This document shows positions 13,209 through 25,871 of a stretch of 64,000 bases of DNA, one piece after another. A model generated the notes under the pieces. That model did no database searches. It was not told the DNA's origin and saw only the letters and a list, made by a program, of their open reading frames with translations. The stretch lies in contig KN834777.1 of NCBI GenBank assembly GCA_000827265.1, positions 602,425 to 666,424 on the forward strand, given 5' to 3'. The position numbers and the translations under genes are program-made. The DNA comes from Collybiopsis luxurians FD-317 M1. Taxonomy: Eukaryota; Basidiomycota; Agaricomycetes; Agaricales; Omphalotaceae. Each line of letters opens with the position of its first letter. Position 1 is the stretch's first letter.

Positions 13209-13420
13209 AGACCTAAGGCCCAGGCTACCCAGGCTAGCCAGGGGACACCCCTCAAATCCTAGGGAACCCCAGGATCTTTGAGCATTTGAGGGTATCTAAA
13301 AACAAATTTGATCTGGCCTCAGAAGTCCCAAAGAGCCCGGGGAGCCCCAGAGATGCTCAGAGATCCTGAGGCTCCCTAGTATTTGGGGCAGGTGTCCCTG
13401 GGCAGCCTGGACTTTAGGTT
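13209..13420. repeat. long imperfect inverted repeat (hairpin)
   Basis: The left arm near 13209-13285 (ACCTAAGGCCCAGGCTACCC, then CCTAGGGAACCCCAGGATC and TTTGAGCAT) pairs with the right arm near 13350-13420. The right arm's reverse complement reads AACCTAAAGTCCAGGCTGCC, then ACTAGGGAGCCTCAGGATC and TCTGAGCAT. A loop of roughly 65 bp separates the arms. It has no coding content and is consistent with a small foldback or MITE element. Confidence 0.65.
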
Positions 13421-14060
13421 GAAGGGCAGTCTCCTATTTAGGGATATTTATATGCCATATAGATACTTAGTGTAAGAATATGAAAAAAATTTGAGAGTCG
13501 AGACAGTAACTTCAGGCTATACCAAGTACACTCAGAGTGCAGTAGTACAGTGATACGATATCTTGGTATCTTGTTTATAGCCATCCAGCCTATGTTCAAT
13601 ACTAAGGTTCTCTCTAATCAAGCTATTGTAGGACTTGTGAAGAGTGCCAAATGAATAGTTTTACATAACTTCATGAGGTGTTATATGTCACAGGATGAAC
13701 TTAAAAATTTGTATTTCAGGGTTATGTTTTGCATTATTCAACTTCATCTGATGGGGCAAGTTGGGTATTGGTACATATAACATAGTTTCAATGCTTAACT
13801 CTGCTATCTTCACTAGTTTTATCTTGATTAAAATTATTTATATTATTAGCTGAATTATTTGGTTATTATTACTTTCATAAAGAAAAACTTTTCTATAAAG
13901 GCACTTACTCCTAAACCAATAAAAATACCAGAAAAAATTTATCAGAAAAGTAAGTAAACATATTTTAAGGATAATGTTTTTATTTAAATCTAATTCAAAT
14001 CCAAATTTAAACACATAGTATAAACCAATAATGAAACTAATAGTAGATAAAATGGAATAC

Positions 14061-14399
14061 ATTTGGTGTTGGGGAGGGCTGGTTGGGCTAGGTCAGGGTC
14101 AGAATTTTCCAGACCCTGACCCAAGTCTGAGAGCCGGGTCAGCCTGGGTTGGCCCTTGTAATGAACCTGATAGAAGAGGGTAAGGCACTCAAAATTACCA
14201 TAAATAACATGCAAATTTCTTGGAAGATAAACATCTAATCAGTAGATGTAGCCAAGCTTGATTTTACTTCTGACCCAAGTGTCTGGGTCAGCAAAATCCT
14301 GGCCCAGACCCTTGACCCAGCCCAACCCAACCCTAACCCAAGCTGGGTTGGGTTGGGTTGGGTCATGGGCCAGTGACCTGACCCTCTCCAACACTAAAT
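14061..14399. repeat. MITE-like element with terminal inverted repeats and GGGTT-rich interior
   Basis: The ends are 18-base inverted repeats: ATTTGGTGTTGGGGAGGG on the left, and ATTTAGTGTTGGAGAGGG as the reverse complement of the right end (16 of 18 match). The interior carries further inverted matches (GGGTCAGG/CCTGACCC types) and runs of GGGTT/AACCC near 14318-14363. There is no coding frame. No target duplication is obvious. Confidence 0.6.
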
Positions 14400-16232
14400 A
14401 GATTGTTTCAAACCAGCCTGCACAGTGCAGACTATCTTGCTACCATACAATTTTTACTTCTCCTCAACCCTGTGCCTCATTTCCAGTAAGTAATACTATT
14501 GAGGGCTGGGTCAGGTTAAGATTTTACTGAACTCAACTTGAATAAGCTCTGTATTGTACACTGTACAGTTGTGGAGTCAACACTGTCATTTCCGGCTCAT
14601 TTTGTCTGAGGCTCATGAGGCTAAAATGACGACATACAGCATTTGACTATTAATTCAAAAATGTAAGGTCTCTCCAGGCCTGTGCCAGTAAGATTAATTA
14701 TGATAGAAGGATGGAAGAATTGAATGAAGTCCTATTGGATGCTCCATGATGAGACTTAGTCTGGCCAGGCACGATTAAATAATAGGCTGGAGAGCCCATT
14801 CAAGGTGAGCTCGAGCAGGAGTCTGCATTGGACAGTGGGATTTAGCAGCCTTGGAAAGACTCTTTGACAACTTCATGTAAGTGAACAATGCAAAGATTGA
14901 TGGATACATAGACGTGGGATGCAAGCCGGCTGTTGTCAATGAGATTAGCCATCCTACTTGGAAATCAAATACCTGATACATTTGATGCTTGACGGACTTC
15001 TGCTGACAGGTCCATCCGAAGTCAGGAACCAAGGAGCAAATTAGAATATCTCTCCACTTACAGCAATTTGCAAAATTAATGACAGTTGATCGATGAAATG
15101 GCATTTGTGTGAAATTTATAAATAATTTGAACTTGAAAAGAATTTGCCTTCGAGAGCTGATACCCTCTGATTATTGTACTCGCATCCCCATAAACTTGAG
15201 AGTCTAAGGCCATATATGATATAGTGACCACATTTCTTCTGCTTGTTGGTTATGGCGGTCAGGATCAAGGGTTGGAAAGTGCCAGTACTGGGCTCAGGTG
15301 ACTAAACATGATTCTTTTACGAAGCTCAAATTATTTATAAAATTCAAACAATTGATACTCAGTCAATCGACTGTCATTAATCTGCAAATTGCTGTAAATT
15401 TCATTGTGCTTTGTGGCTACATTTCTTCTCCTCTCGGAGGTGTACAAGGTCTGCTACTCCTGGACGGCCAGTGCACAAACTCTCCATGCGACGTCTGAAG
15501 GCTGAACATATAAAATCAGCTATGAGCTCCATATAACCGCCTGAGCACTGCTACATACATATACTGTCACTTGAGCTCCTAGCGTGACATGTGAACCTGT
15601 TTAAATCTGGCAAGTTTCCTTGTCGCTAATGAGGAAGAAGTCGTTCTTGAGAGATCCACTGGATCATTTTACACAGCATGGTCGTGGAAGTGAGAGCGAT
15701 AGGATAGGACATATCGTGAAACACGCTCATTGTGAGAAGAACTCTTGCAGATGCTCATTTGTTGGATAGTGGGAATCCCGCGATTCGCGCTGGAAGATGG
15801 GTAGCTTACCCCTGAGTTTTGCCAACCAGATCCGTAGGTTAACTGTGCGAGAGATGATAGGAGGGTGTGATTTTGATGCCATCTCCGCAATTTCTTCCTT
15901 TTCTATAATCCTTCTCCCGACGGTGATTGTTCTCCCGAACGTGTGAATGAGTTATACTCTCATCAGATTCATCTAATTAATCAAATCAGACAATGCGATC
16001 CAACTGCGCGATATGCTTGGTTCCTCAATGATGGATTCGTGTTTCCTAAGTCGATAATATGATTATGATATTTGATTCCGGACCGAAAAGAATAACTAAA
16101 TATCTTGAGAAAGTAATAAATTTGAGCGGCTGCGCATACGATTGGTCAAACAAAACAGTACGCAGTAGTAGGGTCCTTGGAAATGGGGATCTCAGGTCCG
16201 CTGCGATAAGTACCTACTGAGTGCGTCTTTTC

Positions 16233-18714
16233 TCAGTATTCATCATCTTTGGGCGCAGAAGCTACCCTCAATGGCATCTGTGATAGCTCGCCTCTGACTG
16301 AGGGTATCATGACGAATGCCGACATCCTTTGGATATCATTCAGTGCTGGGGTTGTTGTGAACTCAAAAGAACGGATAAGTTCAAAGAGAAACGTTTGCAA
16401 TTCGAGAACCCTGTGGTTCAAATCTCAGCTGGTAGTTTTCGACTGGTCAATGATAATGAGTAACTTACGCAAATCTCCACCCAACACAGGATCGAACGCC
16501 AGCGGAGAATGTTGCACTGTAAAAGGATTAGCGAAGGATAGCATAATCACTAAGTCTTACAGGTTTGCATAAACCCCCATCGAGCAGACACCTGTAGCAA
16601 CATGCCCGGACTCCAACCATCGATCAGCGTTGAACATGCATGCATCTGCCTTATGGAAGTAGGTAAAGGAGGATACAGAATGGGTACCCTTACCGTCCCC
16701 AAAAATATCCTTATTACTGTACAATAAACATTTGGGACGAGTACCTTTTATTAGATGAAGGGAGACATACCGATTATATGCCGAGATTGACGCATATATG
16801 GTTGTTCCTTTGGGGAGTGGTATTTCTTGAAGTATCTCTCCCGTTTTTGTTGTGATAGGTTTCGACAACGGAAGAATATCATCCTCGACAGAAGTTCTTT
16901 TTCACTCAAGTTCTGTGAGTACTCTAGATTTGATAGATAAATTTCTGTACCTGCCCATATTTATGGACACCGTGTGAAAGCGTAATGTTTCCTGCGACGG
17001 AAATAGTTAGTTAAAGAAGACAGGGTATTTAGCACGAAGACAGGTGATTTAGCACACTGACCTTGACTACTGCACCCAGTAGTGGCATGGATTCCAGATC
17101 CTGGATGGTGATTTCAGCATCTCTGCGGCTCATGATTCTCTGTTCAGTGCATCGAATTTCTGCTCGAAGTCTCTCCTGTAGTCTTGGGCTGCGAGCGAGT
17201 TCATACAGCATCCATGTGAGTGTATTTGCAGTCGTTTCATGGCCTGTGAACGACGCTGTCAGCGTACTAAATAGTCGAAATACAGACCTTGAACTACCTG
17301 CAAACATGAGGGCCCTGCATCGGGGTGGGGGAGATAACTATCAGATATCAAATTTACGCCAAACGACAACTTTTCCCACTGCATGCACGCCAAAAGCTCC
17401 TCCTCACTTAATCGTGATTTGATATTGTGAGAAACATCAGTGTTGGCTTGGACTGGACAATCTCAGTGCAACTTTGGCATAAAGAATATATATGCAGACC
17501 TAGTAAGGTCATAATGTCCTTCTTGTTTTTGCCTTCCCGTAGTTCATCAAATTTGTTAGTAACAAGCTTCTTAGCCGTGTTTGTAGCAACCTGGGAAAGC
17601 CTGTGTAAGGGTGCAAACCGTGGATTGCGGTCGTTCATGAACTCCATGAACCAAGGGGGAAAATATTTAAAAAGCTCCAGCATTAAAAGGCTAGCTTTGG
17701 AGGGATTACCGAAGATTTTAGCCCTAGAAAGAAGAAATTTTGTCAATGATAGTGTAACAATGAAAACGACCTACTTACATTAAGCTCCGATAATGTTTAA
17801 CAAGCTCGTTGTGTTCATTACTGATTGCCTCGAAATCATAATCAAAAAGGGCTAGGAAGTTCTATGGTGTAGGAGGGCAGCTTGAAATTACAGATTCTGG
17901 ACGCACTTTGCCCAATTACATCTAATGTTGCCCTGGATGTCCATTCAGGAATATTCAGAACCTCAAATTGCTGGGAAGAAGTTGATATGATATCAGCCCA
18001 TCGCGAGCAGAGCTGTCATTACCGCTTAGAGCAGTATCAGTACCATTTGAACTGTTCTCACGTTAGCAGCACATGAAGCAAAAAATGGCAGTAAATTTTT
18101 GGCTGCGGGGGCACTGAATCCAGGAAGCATAATCTTTCGCTGACGCTTGTGCACATCACCTACAGAAACAGGATGAGACAAATAGGCAGCAGGCAACCGC
18201 GAATAGCACATACCATCTGCCCATGTCAATCCTCGACCAGAAATTAACCTAGCATACTCTCGTCTTGTAGAAGACTTGCGCCATTTATAGTCTGTTCCCT
18301 GGAAAATGTGTTGCAGAGCTTTGGGATCGGTAATCATGAGCTGGTCGCTCTGAGAATTCATGTCATATATGAGTCGCCGCAGATAGCGTCTACACTCACG
18401 CCAAATGAACCTTTGAAGCGAACAATTCCTCCGTAAGTCTCTTGCCATTCAAACTCAGTCTTGAAAATAGTTCAGTGTAAACTGTAAATTAAGCACAACC
18501 AACTTTACCGATCCTGTTGGTGTTTGATATAATTCGCATAAGTTGCCTGAAGTGAATTTAATCATAGCTAAAAGTTTGCGATTATCAGATATTCACCAAG
18601 GATGAATGAGTTTGACTTGGGTCCAGGAATATGCCAAAGAGGAGAGCGTTTGGTTGCTTTGTAGAAAAAATAAGCAATGATGATGGTGCAAATAACTAGC
18701 ATTGTGGGATCCAT
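16233..18714 (-). CDS. cytochrome P450 monooxygenase (P450 no. 2)
   Basis: This is a second, unrelated P450 with many short introns. Exon 1 begins MDPTMLVICTIIIAYFF, a membrane anchor, followed by the hinge LWHIPGPKSNSFILG. Later exons give YGGIVRFKGSFG, then SDQLMITDPKALQHIFQ, then HKRQRKIMLPGFSAPAAKN. The I-helix motif is FTGHETTANTLTW and ExxR is ETLRFHTVS. The PERF-like region reads MFNADRWLE. The haem loop is FSAGVRSCVGWRFA, interrupted by introns on both sides, and the protein ends SAPKDDEY. All hallmark residues are present and every junction I tested keeps frame, so the gene looks intact. It resembles the large basidiomycete families of CYP5144/CYP5150 style, but I cannot assign a family. 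The gene-poor DNA on both sides suggests an accessory location. Confidence 0.9.
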
Positions 18715-21251
18715 TGTGTGACAGGACTCCAACATCTAGTTTTAAGCCACGTCTTTTATAGGAAGCTGATAGGAAGTATCTGGAAACTAGACTATTACAA
18801 ATCTTTGGGAAGTTTTGCAGATTCTAAAGGTCAGACGATTTACGCTTCTCTGTCGATAAGACAGGCTTGCAATAATCCGAAGCTTCAATGTGATTACACT
18901 GATGTATTGCGCGGATGCAGTATATCAAATGAAGTATATCATCCATGCTTGGGTCGGAGTAAGGGAGTATCACTCGAAGTTTGTTATTCAGATGTGGCGG
19001 AAACTCAAGGCTTGAGGAAATCAACGTTCCAGATAATCCCATAGGAGGATATCGTAAGAAGTTCTAATAAATTGGTAAATATTGGGACCGAAAAGAACAG
19101 TGATAAGTTTCCGTGAGTAAAGATTAGGATTTGGTGGATCTCTGGTGACCACTTGTACAAATTGTCAAGGGCCCTACGAAATCCCGAATTCATTTTTTAT
19201 GATAATCCTTAAGCCGTATTCAAATTCGGGACTCACCGTCACTCTCCAAGCTCCTTAGTATTGCAGCCTCCGAAGGTCTACTGGTGACTCTCAGGCCGGG
19301 GCATACTATTGATGTCCCTGAGTTGCAATTGTACCCAAAATTGCGATCGAGCCAAAAAATTGTTTTATTTGAATGCAATTCTGATCCAACGCCCTTCAAA
19401 TTTTTAATATAAGCTCCTATGAATGTATGCAAGAGGCCTATCACTTTACCTTGTAACATATTACAAGGAAGATATTGACGATTTTCTAGAAGTATTGAAA
19501 CTCCAGTTGCAGGTCACTTTTTGGAACCGGCTCGTACTTGGACTGCTTCAAAACTCCTGGGGCTTATACCATAACTAAATTACACTTACTCAATACTTAT
19601 TAACCTGTTCTGCAAATTTTTGAACCTGAGTAACACCTAGAACTTGCTTCGAACAGGCCAGGTTGAAAGTGGAAGTTGCAATTTTCCCAAGCACTTTGAG
19701 ATTATTGGACCAGATTGCAACTACCAGCTTTGCACTGGCTATGCCTGGAGCTTCTATCAAACTTGGTTCAATTGAAGCTTGGGATATGTATACAGTATCT
19801 GGAAAAATTGGAGCTCATCCACCACAAAAATGCGAAGTTTTTCTATACCAACAAGTTTTGTTGCAACTCTGGGGCATTGATAGTAGTCGTCGCTGTTGAG
19901 AAAAAGTCAAACAAGGCAGGTGGCAGAGTAACTTGTGAGAAAGCCGAAAAACCCATCAAGCGGTCAATATACTCCTATCAAAGTATCAAAATCAGATCAG
20001 AGTCGCAATTTGCTCGGAATAGTCGAAATATGTGATTGTAGTTTTTATTTATGGATACGTTACTCCAGGGTCGAAAATAAGAACAACCGGACCGCCATGC
20101 AGACCTCCCAGCTCGCACGCTGTCGGAGGGAAACGAGGCCCGAGGCAACAGTTGAGTAACAAGTGCTTACATACATGAGTGAATGAATCGAGTAACGTAT
20201 AAAGAAAATGCCTATACCGCATCCAACGGTTGGAGCAACTTTCACCACCATCATCCAAAACCCCCGACGCCAATCCAGCCTCTTCCAGCCATAGTTTCCG
20301 CTCTAAATTGGGCCCGAACATTAATAACTGCATACCGAAGGTTTTTACTTTCTAAATTTGGCTCCCTTTGCGTTCTGTTATTCTGCTATTCTATTTTTAC
20401 CGCCGTCGTTCACGACGTGCAGCTACTTTTTCCTTAAGCCACACTAGCCCCCCATTCCCACACCTCACCGCCTCGTCGGTTGTTTTCTTTCTCGCGGGAG
20501 ATCCGCGCGCCAGCGGATCCCTCAAAGCTACCACTGTCCTTGCGCTTTAGCGGGCAGTTTTTAAACCAAACAAACTGGGCGGGCCAAACTTATTGTACCA
20601 AACTCATTTATACCATACTCTGTGATTGCGAGGACATCGATAAAAGATGGACCCAACCTCACCCTCTACTCTAGTTACTTCCTGTATTGTCAATAGTTGG
20701 CTGTCGTCAGGGGGGGAGATCTACAGCAGTGATGCCGTGCGTCAGTTGCGAGCTCATCTCCTTTTGCGGCAGTCCCAGAGACCATGGTGTATGGGTCAGC
20801 ATCGGGATAATCTCTGGAAACCGGTGTTCAGATCGTGGACCATGCCGCGTAATAGAACTTCCTTCCTTCCTCGTCCCCTCCAGTCCTCGAGCCGTTGCTA
20901 TCGCTTCCCGAAAAGAGTCGAGACTTGACTTCGTTGGTGATGGGGTAATCGATACACAGCTTGATACTAAGATTCGAGGCTGAATAGCATTTAATATTCG
21001 AGGAAACGATACCTCTCCCGAACGGGGATTTCCGACAGCCTTGGTCAGAAGCCGTATTCGACTTTATGTAACATTCAGATTAGCGATACTGATGAAGTGG
21101 GCTTGTGGCCATTGTTCAAATCAGAATCTGTTGTACAAGCTATCTCGCATCCAGTGATTACTAATCGGTCATCACGTCGATGAAGGACCATAAATAAGTA
21201 AAGAGGGCTTCATGAGCATGAAACCTCGTCCTCCTTTGCTCCGCTCATTTA
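18715..21251. other. intergenic region without a recognisable gene
   Basis: Several frames of 60-110 codons occur on both strands (for example 19715-20035 and 20647-20983). None carries a motif or joins into a coherent spliced product. The last few hundred bases are the presumed promoter of the MFS gene. Nothing else stands out. Confidence 0.4.
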
Positions 21252-23032
21252 ATGGATGAAAAAGTGGCCCCACTTGATGCTCCAGGCAGCAAGGCAGCGC
21301 CTGTGTCGGGACCCCACAAAATTGACGGAGGATCTGCTGCGTGGTTGACCACCTTTGGCGGGTGAGAGCAATTGTTCCCGAAAATGTGTCTTGTAACGGA
21401 ACTGGGTGTGCTATTAGATTTCTGATTATGTTCTGTGTCTTTGGCTACGCAAGCGCATTTGGTGTCTTCCAGGACTTCTATACGCGAAATTCTGTTGCTA
21501 GTGCCTCGAACATAAGCTGGATCGGTTCAGTCCAACTCTTCCTTATGATCGCAACCTCGTTACCAGCGGGAAGGCTTGTTGACAAAGGCTATTTCAGGCC
21601 GCTTGTGGCTGTAGGCTCTGTCATGTACACATTTTGGTACGTATGCTGTTGCACAGGCCACGGATTTTACGGTCTGATGGGTTCCCAAGCCTTTTCATGC
21701 TTTCGCTCGCGAACACCAAGGATTTTTACCAGCTTTTCCTCGCTCAAGGAGTTGGGATGGGGTTGTTTGGCGGATGTCTTTATCTTCCTGCGGTTTCGAT
21801 TCAGGCGAGACATTGGAAGAAACGCCGCGCGCTTGCCATGGGTATTGTCTTCAGTGGTATGTGGACATTCTATCACTGATCGCACGCCTTCATTGACTCG
21901 TATGGACACTAAGGGAGTTCAATCGGTGGACTGGTATTTCCGATCATGCTCAACCAGTTATTACACCATAGCACGCTGGGATTCCAGTGGACTGTTCGCG
22001 CTACCGCCTTTCTCGTTCTTGGACTTATCATTATCGCCAATTTCTGCATGACAACCGGACCGCCGTTGAATGTACCCTCTGCAGCTGCTACGTATACGAA
22101 ACTTTCGATTTATAAGGACAAGCCTTATTTAGCGATCACTTTCGGGTCAGTAAGACTCAACCTGGATGCAAAATTGGACATAAGACATATATGTACCCTT
22201 CTAGATCGATGCTCTTCAACGGCGGCTTGTATTTTCCCTGTGCGAAAATCTTTGCTCTCGAAAAGGCCAGTGCTAATCAGCTGCTCCTTGTCGCAAGATA
22301 GACTTCTACATTCAACTCTACGCCATTCTTCATGGCGTAGATTCGAATTTTGCTTTTTACGAAGTGAGTCATGACCGACGATATTATGCTCACTGAAACT
22401 ACAGCTCTCTCTCTTGTTAGCTCGCAATCGTCAACGCCTCGTCAACGATTGGGAGAATTTTGCCCAACTTCGTGGCGGATAAATCTGGCCCCTTAAATAA
22501 TTACATTCCCGCCTGCCTAGGTTCAACTGTGCTACTTTTCGCACTATTCGGTATCACTTCGGATGCATCTCTGATCGTGTTTGCTATCCTGTATGGGTTC
22601 TTTACGGGGGCAGGTGAGATGGTTTCACTTCACTTTAAGTGTTCTATTTGACTCGCGGGAATAATAGTGATCGCCCTGGTAGCACCAGTAGTCGCAACGA
22701 TGGCAGCTCATCCGGCCGAAATTGGGTAGGTGTATTCACAGTAAGTTGGTGCGTGCGTCTAATACTAAGAGAGCAATAAAGATATCGGATGGGGACCACA
22801 TTTTTCTTCATGTCATTTGGAACTCTTCTTGGAACACCAATCGACGGTGTATTGCTTGGATCTCAGTTTCATTGGTGGAAAGCTATTGTCTTCAGTGGGG
22901 TAAGTCTGGGATCCTCATTCAGCCCACCTATCTTCTGAACATGTATTGCAGGTGCTTATGGCAAGTGGTACCCTATTAATATCTGCGGCTCGCTTTCCTG
23001 TTGTGAAGCGTAAAGGGAGTCAAAAAGTTTGA
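21252..23032 (+). CDS. MFS transporter, monocarboxylate-transporter type
   Basis: This is a major facilitator of the fungal monocarboxylate-permease-like group, predicted to sit in the plasma membrane and move small organic acids or metabolites. Translation starts [20 protein letters not shown], a cytosolic tail, and a first intron at GG|F leads into [19 protein letters not shown]. Typical helices follow: [54 protein letters not shown] and [16 protein letters not shown]. The second half has [30 protein letters not shown] and [20 protein letters not shown]. It ends [16 protein letters not shown]. The [12 protein letters not shown] motif is typical of fungal MCT-like proteins. Several introns of about 50 bp break the frame and I did not fix each one. 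Two upstream P450s make export of a P450-modified product conceivable. Confidence 0.85.
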
Positions 23033-24384
23033 AATTTGGAAACTTATATCTGATACAAAAGTCTGATACACACTGAGGCAAAAGGACACTACTGCATATT
23101 TTTAGTAGTTCTGTATAATTGTTTGCATTAATTTAGCTTCCAGGCGATTGCTATTCCTGGCTTCATTTATGAAACATGTAGAATCCATATGGTAATCTGC
23201 TATGAAAGTGAGATACTCTGTAGCTCATATAATACATACAAGTGCTCTATTAACCAATATGCACAAAGTAACTTTTTCTCAACTTTTTCAACTGAAATAA
23301 GTAAGTTCTGTGAAAGTTGTTTGCTCCTGCAATCAATAGCTCTAACTTACTGACTCAAGGAAAAATGTAGCTCTCACTGTTGAAAATTTAGTTCCACTTA
23401 TAAGTAAGAGTACATCACTATGGTGATCCCATTCAGGGAGTCAAGGGGAATAAAAGATGCTCCTGTTACATATGGATATCAAGTTCTTATATACAAGCCC
23501 TGAGTACCTGTGTAATACTACTCTACATAAAACTTAAAAGGTAAGTAGGTAACTGGTGAGTGGCTGCTATAAATAAGCAAGTGGGAATGTAAGGAGATAC
23601 TGTAAAAAAAAATGAAGTTGTCTGTGAAAATGAGGATGCCTGTGAACACCATAGTACAAAGATGCAAAGTGTGAGATGACGAGGAAACAGATGTATAAGT
23701 ATACTTACATTGTAGACCCTGCGTGGAGCCCATAGTCTTGTCGTTTCTCAATTTCGAGGTGAAGAGGTACTAGGTTAAATACTAGACCTTGGATCCAGGA
23801 TCTTGTCCAGCGCGGCAATCGATGAAGTGTGGTTATTCTAAATGTTTTCAATATTTAGGCTGACGTGGTTCCCACAACTAGATCATGCGTAGTATTGCCA
23901 CGTTGCAATACTGCGGCTCTAATATCGTGGCAAATTTGACTCTGATATGAATGCACATTTGTCCTAAGATTCATTATCTTCATTATGCGATGATATTAAT
24001 ACTTGATTTTGTCTTGACTACCACAGCCTGATACTGGTCAATTTAATCAAACCTCTGTTATGTAACTCCGGCGCCAGAAAGCTGAGGGGTAGACCATGTC
24101 AGCCGCCATTTCATTGTTTCAACTCGTCTCGGGCGCAAGAAAAGAACATCGAGCGCCCTTGGAAGCGTCTATCCATCCGATCTTATCCAATATAGATGTC
24201 GATCATCGCGAACACTGGAAAGTTAAAGCAGACTTTCGACCCGCAATCGATACCTAATGCTCCCGAGTACACTCTAAATTTTACACCGGATCATCCCTCG
24301 AATATGCTCTCCACGCATTGACCTCGTGTACCTCATTTTGAACTCGAATATAGACGTCTGTTCAGCGTTCGCACTGCCCATCCC
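23033..24384. other. A+T-rich intergenic region
   Basis: No gene or structured repeat is recognised. Frames are short and composition is A+T-rich, especially 23100-23700. Confidence 0.45.
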
Positions 24385-25304
24385 ATGGATAACCACTACG
24401 ACGACATCTTACTCACTTATCATGGCTTTTCCGTTGAGGACCTCGACTTGCTGTATTCCTGTCCGCCAAAACAGCTTCATGACCACCTCTGCAGCTGTTA
24501 TTGTCCTTTTGGCTTGCCAGCACGGCGACGTAAGGCGATACGTTAATAGAATCAGCACCCTACGATGCTGGGGAAAGCGGGTACTTGACGTCGCTAAACG
24601 TATTCCCGGACAACTTCTCGGAAGCGCTGGAACATTTCTTGCCGGCTATCTGCATACCTCGCTCGCCTTTATTCGATATATACGCGGCCGTAGCTGGCCC
24701 CTCTTGATCCTCTGGCGGTGTTTCTCCAATAACGAAAGTTATTCCACATATCCAACAGAAGAAGCGGAGCAGCGGTATTGGGACTCTGCGAAAGTATTTC
24801 GAAGACGGCTGCAGAGCTCGGATGCTCGATTTTGTTGTCCTCTAGTCAGCTCTTCGTCGATCGAGAATTACGAAAACCGCATACCGGTTATATCTGCCTA
24901 TCAGCCCTCGCTTCCGCCTCTCCAAAAAGGACTTCCCAGAGATAAACGATGTGGCGGAATTGACGAGGAATACTATTTACCAACAAAGGCATTCTGCAAA
25001 TGGTATCGGATGACTTTTCCCGACCGGGTTCGTCGCTCTCTCGGCCTCATTCACTGACTTTGAATTCTAATAATACTGCCTCAGGCTCCTCTCGACCCAA
25101 CGAAAGCTGCCCGCCTAAAAAGCATGTATACTTCGGACGAAAAGAAGGAAATCCATCGTTTATCACGTTTTAAATCCAACAAGAAAGCTTTCCAAACTGA
25201 CCACAACCTACTGAACCCACGTCGTTATCTATATCGGGACATGTGGGATGCATGGCAGGAGAGACATTCTGGAGATGTTGAGATTGTATTCGAAGGAGAA
25301 TGAA
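24385..25304 (+). CDS. hypothetical protein, exon structure uncertain
   Basis: I do not recognise the product. A plausible first exon opens MDNHYDDILLTYHGFSVEDL, followed by DLLYSCPPKQLHDHLCSC. A later frame gives EEAEQRYWDSAKVFRRR, then EEYYLPTKAFCKWYRMTFPD. A 57-bp intron with donor GTTCGT near 25028 and acceptor CTCAG near 25085 then joins to APLDPTKAARLKSMYTSDEK, and the protein ends GDVEIVFEGE. The last exon is strongly coding-like (charged, no stops). The link between the first and middle exons is unresolved; a 243-codon frame beginning at 24326 covers the middle part and may hold the real start. No domain, signal peptide or membrane segment is clear. Confidence 0.4.
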
Positions 25305-25871
25305 TTATAGATATTGTACTACAGGTCTCGCTAGTACTTTAGAATCTTTTAATAATCCCTTGACTTTTTGTAAAATATTGCGAAGCGGTTCTTGGATCTG
25401 AAGACTCTTTGTTTGTTTGTTCAGTGCTTGTAAACTTATCTGTTCCACCGCCTAGGAGAGAGTGGACAAAGGGCGGAGGTGAGGAAGATCGGTATGAGAC
25501 AAATCAGACGGACAATTTGATTGTAGAGTAGGATCAGCGGTTTTGCGAGAAGATACCACTGAAGCTGTAGAAGGCCAGTCGTTGGATATGCAGCCTGAGG
25601 TGGAAAAGAGAATAAGGACCCGCACTCCGATGTACATACGCTCTCAAGTAGCAAACTACTTAACTTCGATACCACCACCAAAACCTATAAGACTCTAGAG
25701 CTAAAACAGGCGTGATGATGGAGGCTCAAGCGCTCAATGTTAAACTAAGTACAACGATTTTAATCATGTGGCTGTTCAATGGAATAGGTTGACAGCCTCG
25801 GTGATATAGAGACGCTCTTCCCTTCTTTCTCTTCCATCACCTCCATCCGTTTCATCGTATTTGTTTCGCAA
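25305..25871. other. intergenic, presumed promoter of NLR-like copy A
   Basis: Nothing is recognised apart from short minus-strand frames. The last ~100 bases are pyrimidine-rich, as is common just upstream of basidiomycete start codons. Confidence 0.4.

Larger units (their letters stand above)
12780..16232. other. gene-poor, repeat-bearing region
   Basis: There is no recognisable gene in 3.4 kb. Two structured elements lie here: a long imperfect hairpin (13209-13420) and a GGGTT-rich terminal-inverted-repeat element (14061-14399). The rest is A+T-rich with only short frames. Confidence 0.5.

Noticed and set aside
14318..14363. Telomere-like CCCTAACCC words
   Set aside because: The unit is mostly GGGTT/AACCC with variable spacing, lies inside a TIR element and is far from any sequence end.
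20647..20983. Overlapping plus-strand frames upstream of the MFS gene
   Set aside because: Two overlapping frames of similar length, no motif, no consistent splice link to the transporter, which has its own good start at 21252.
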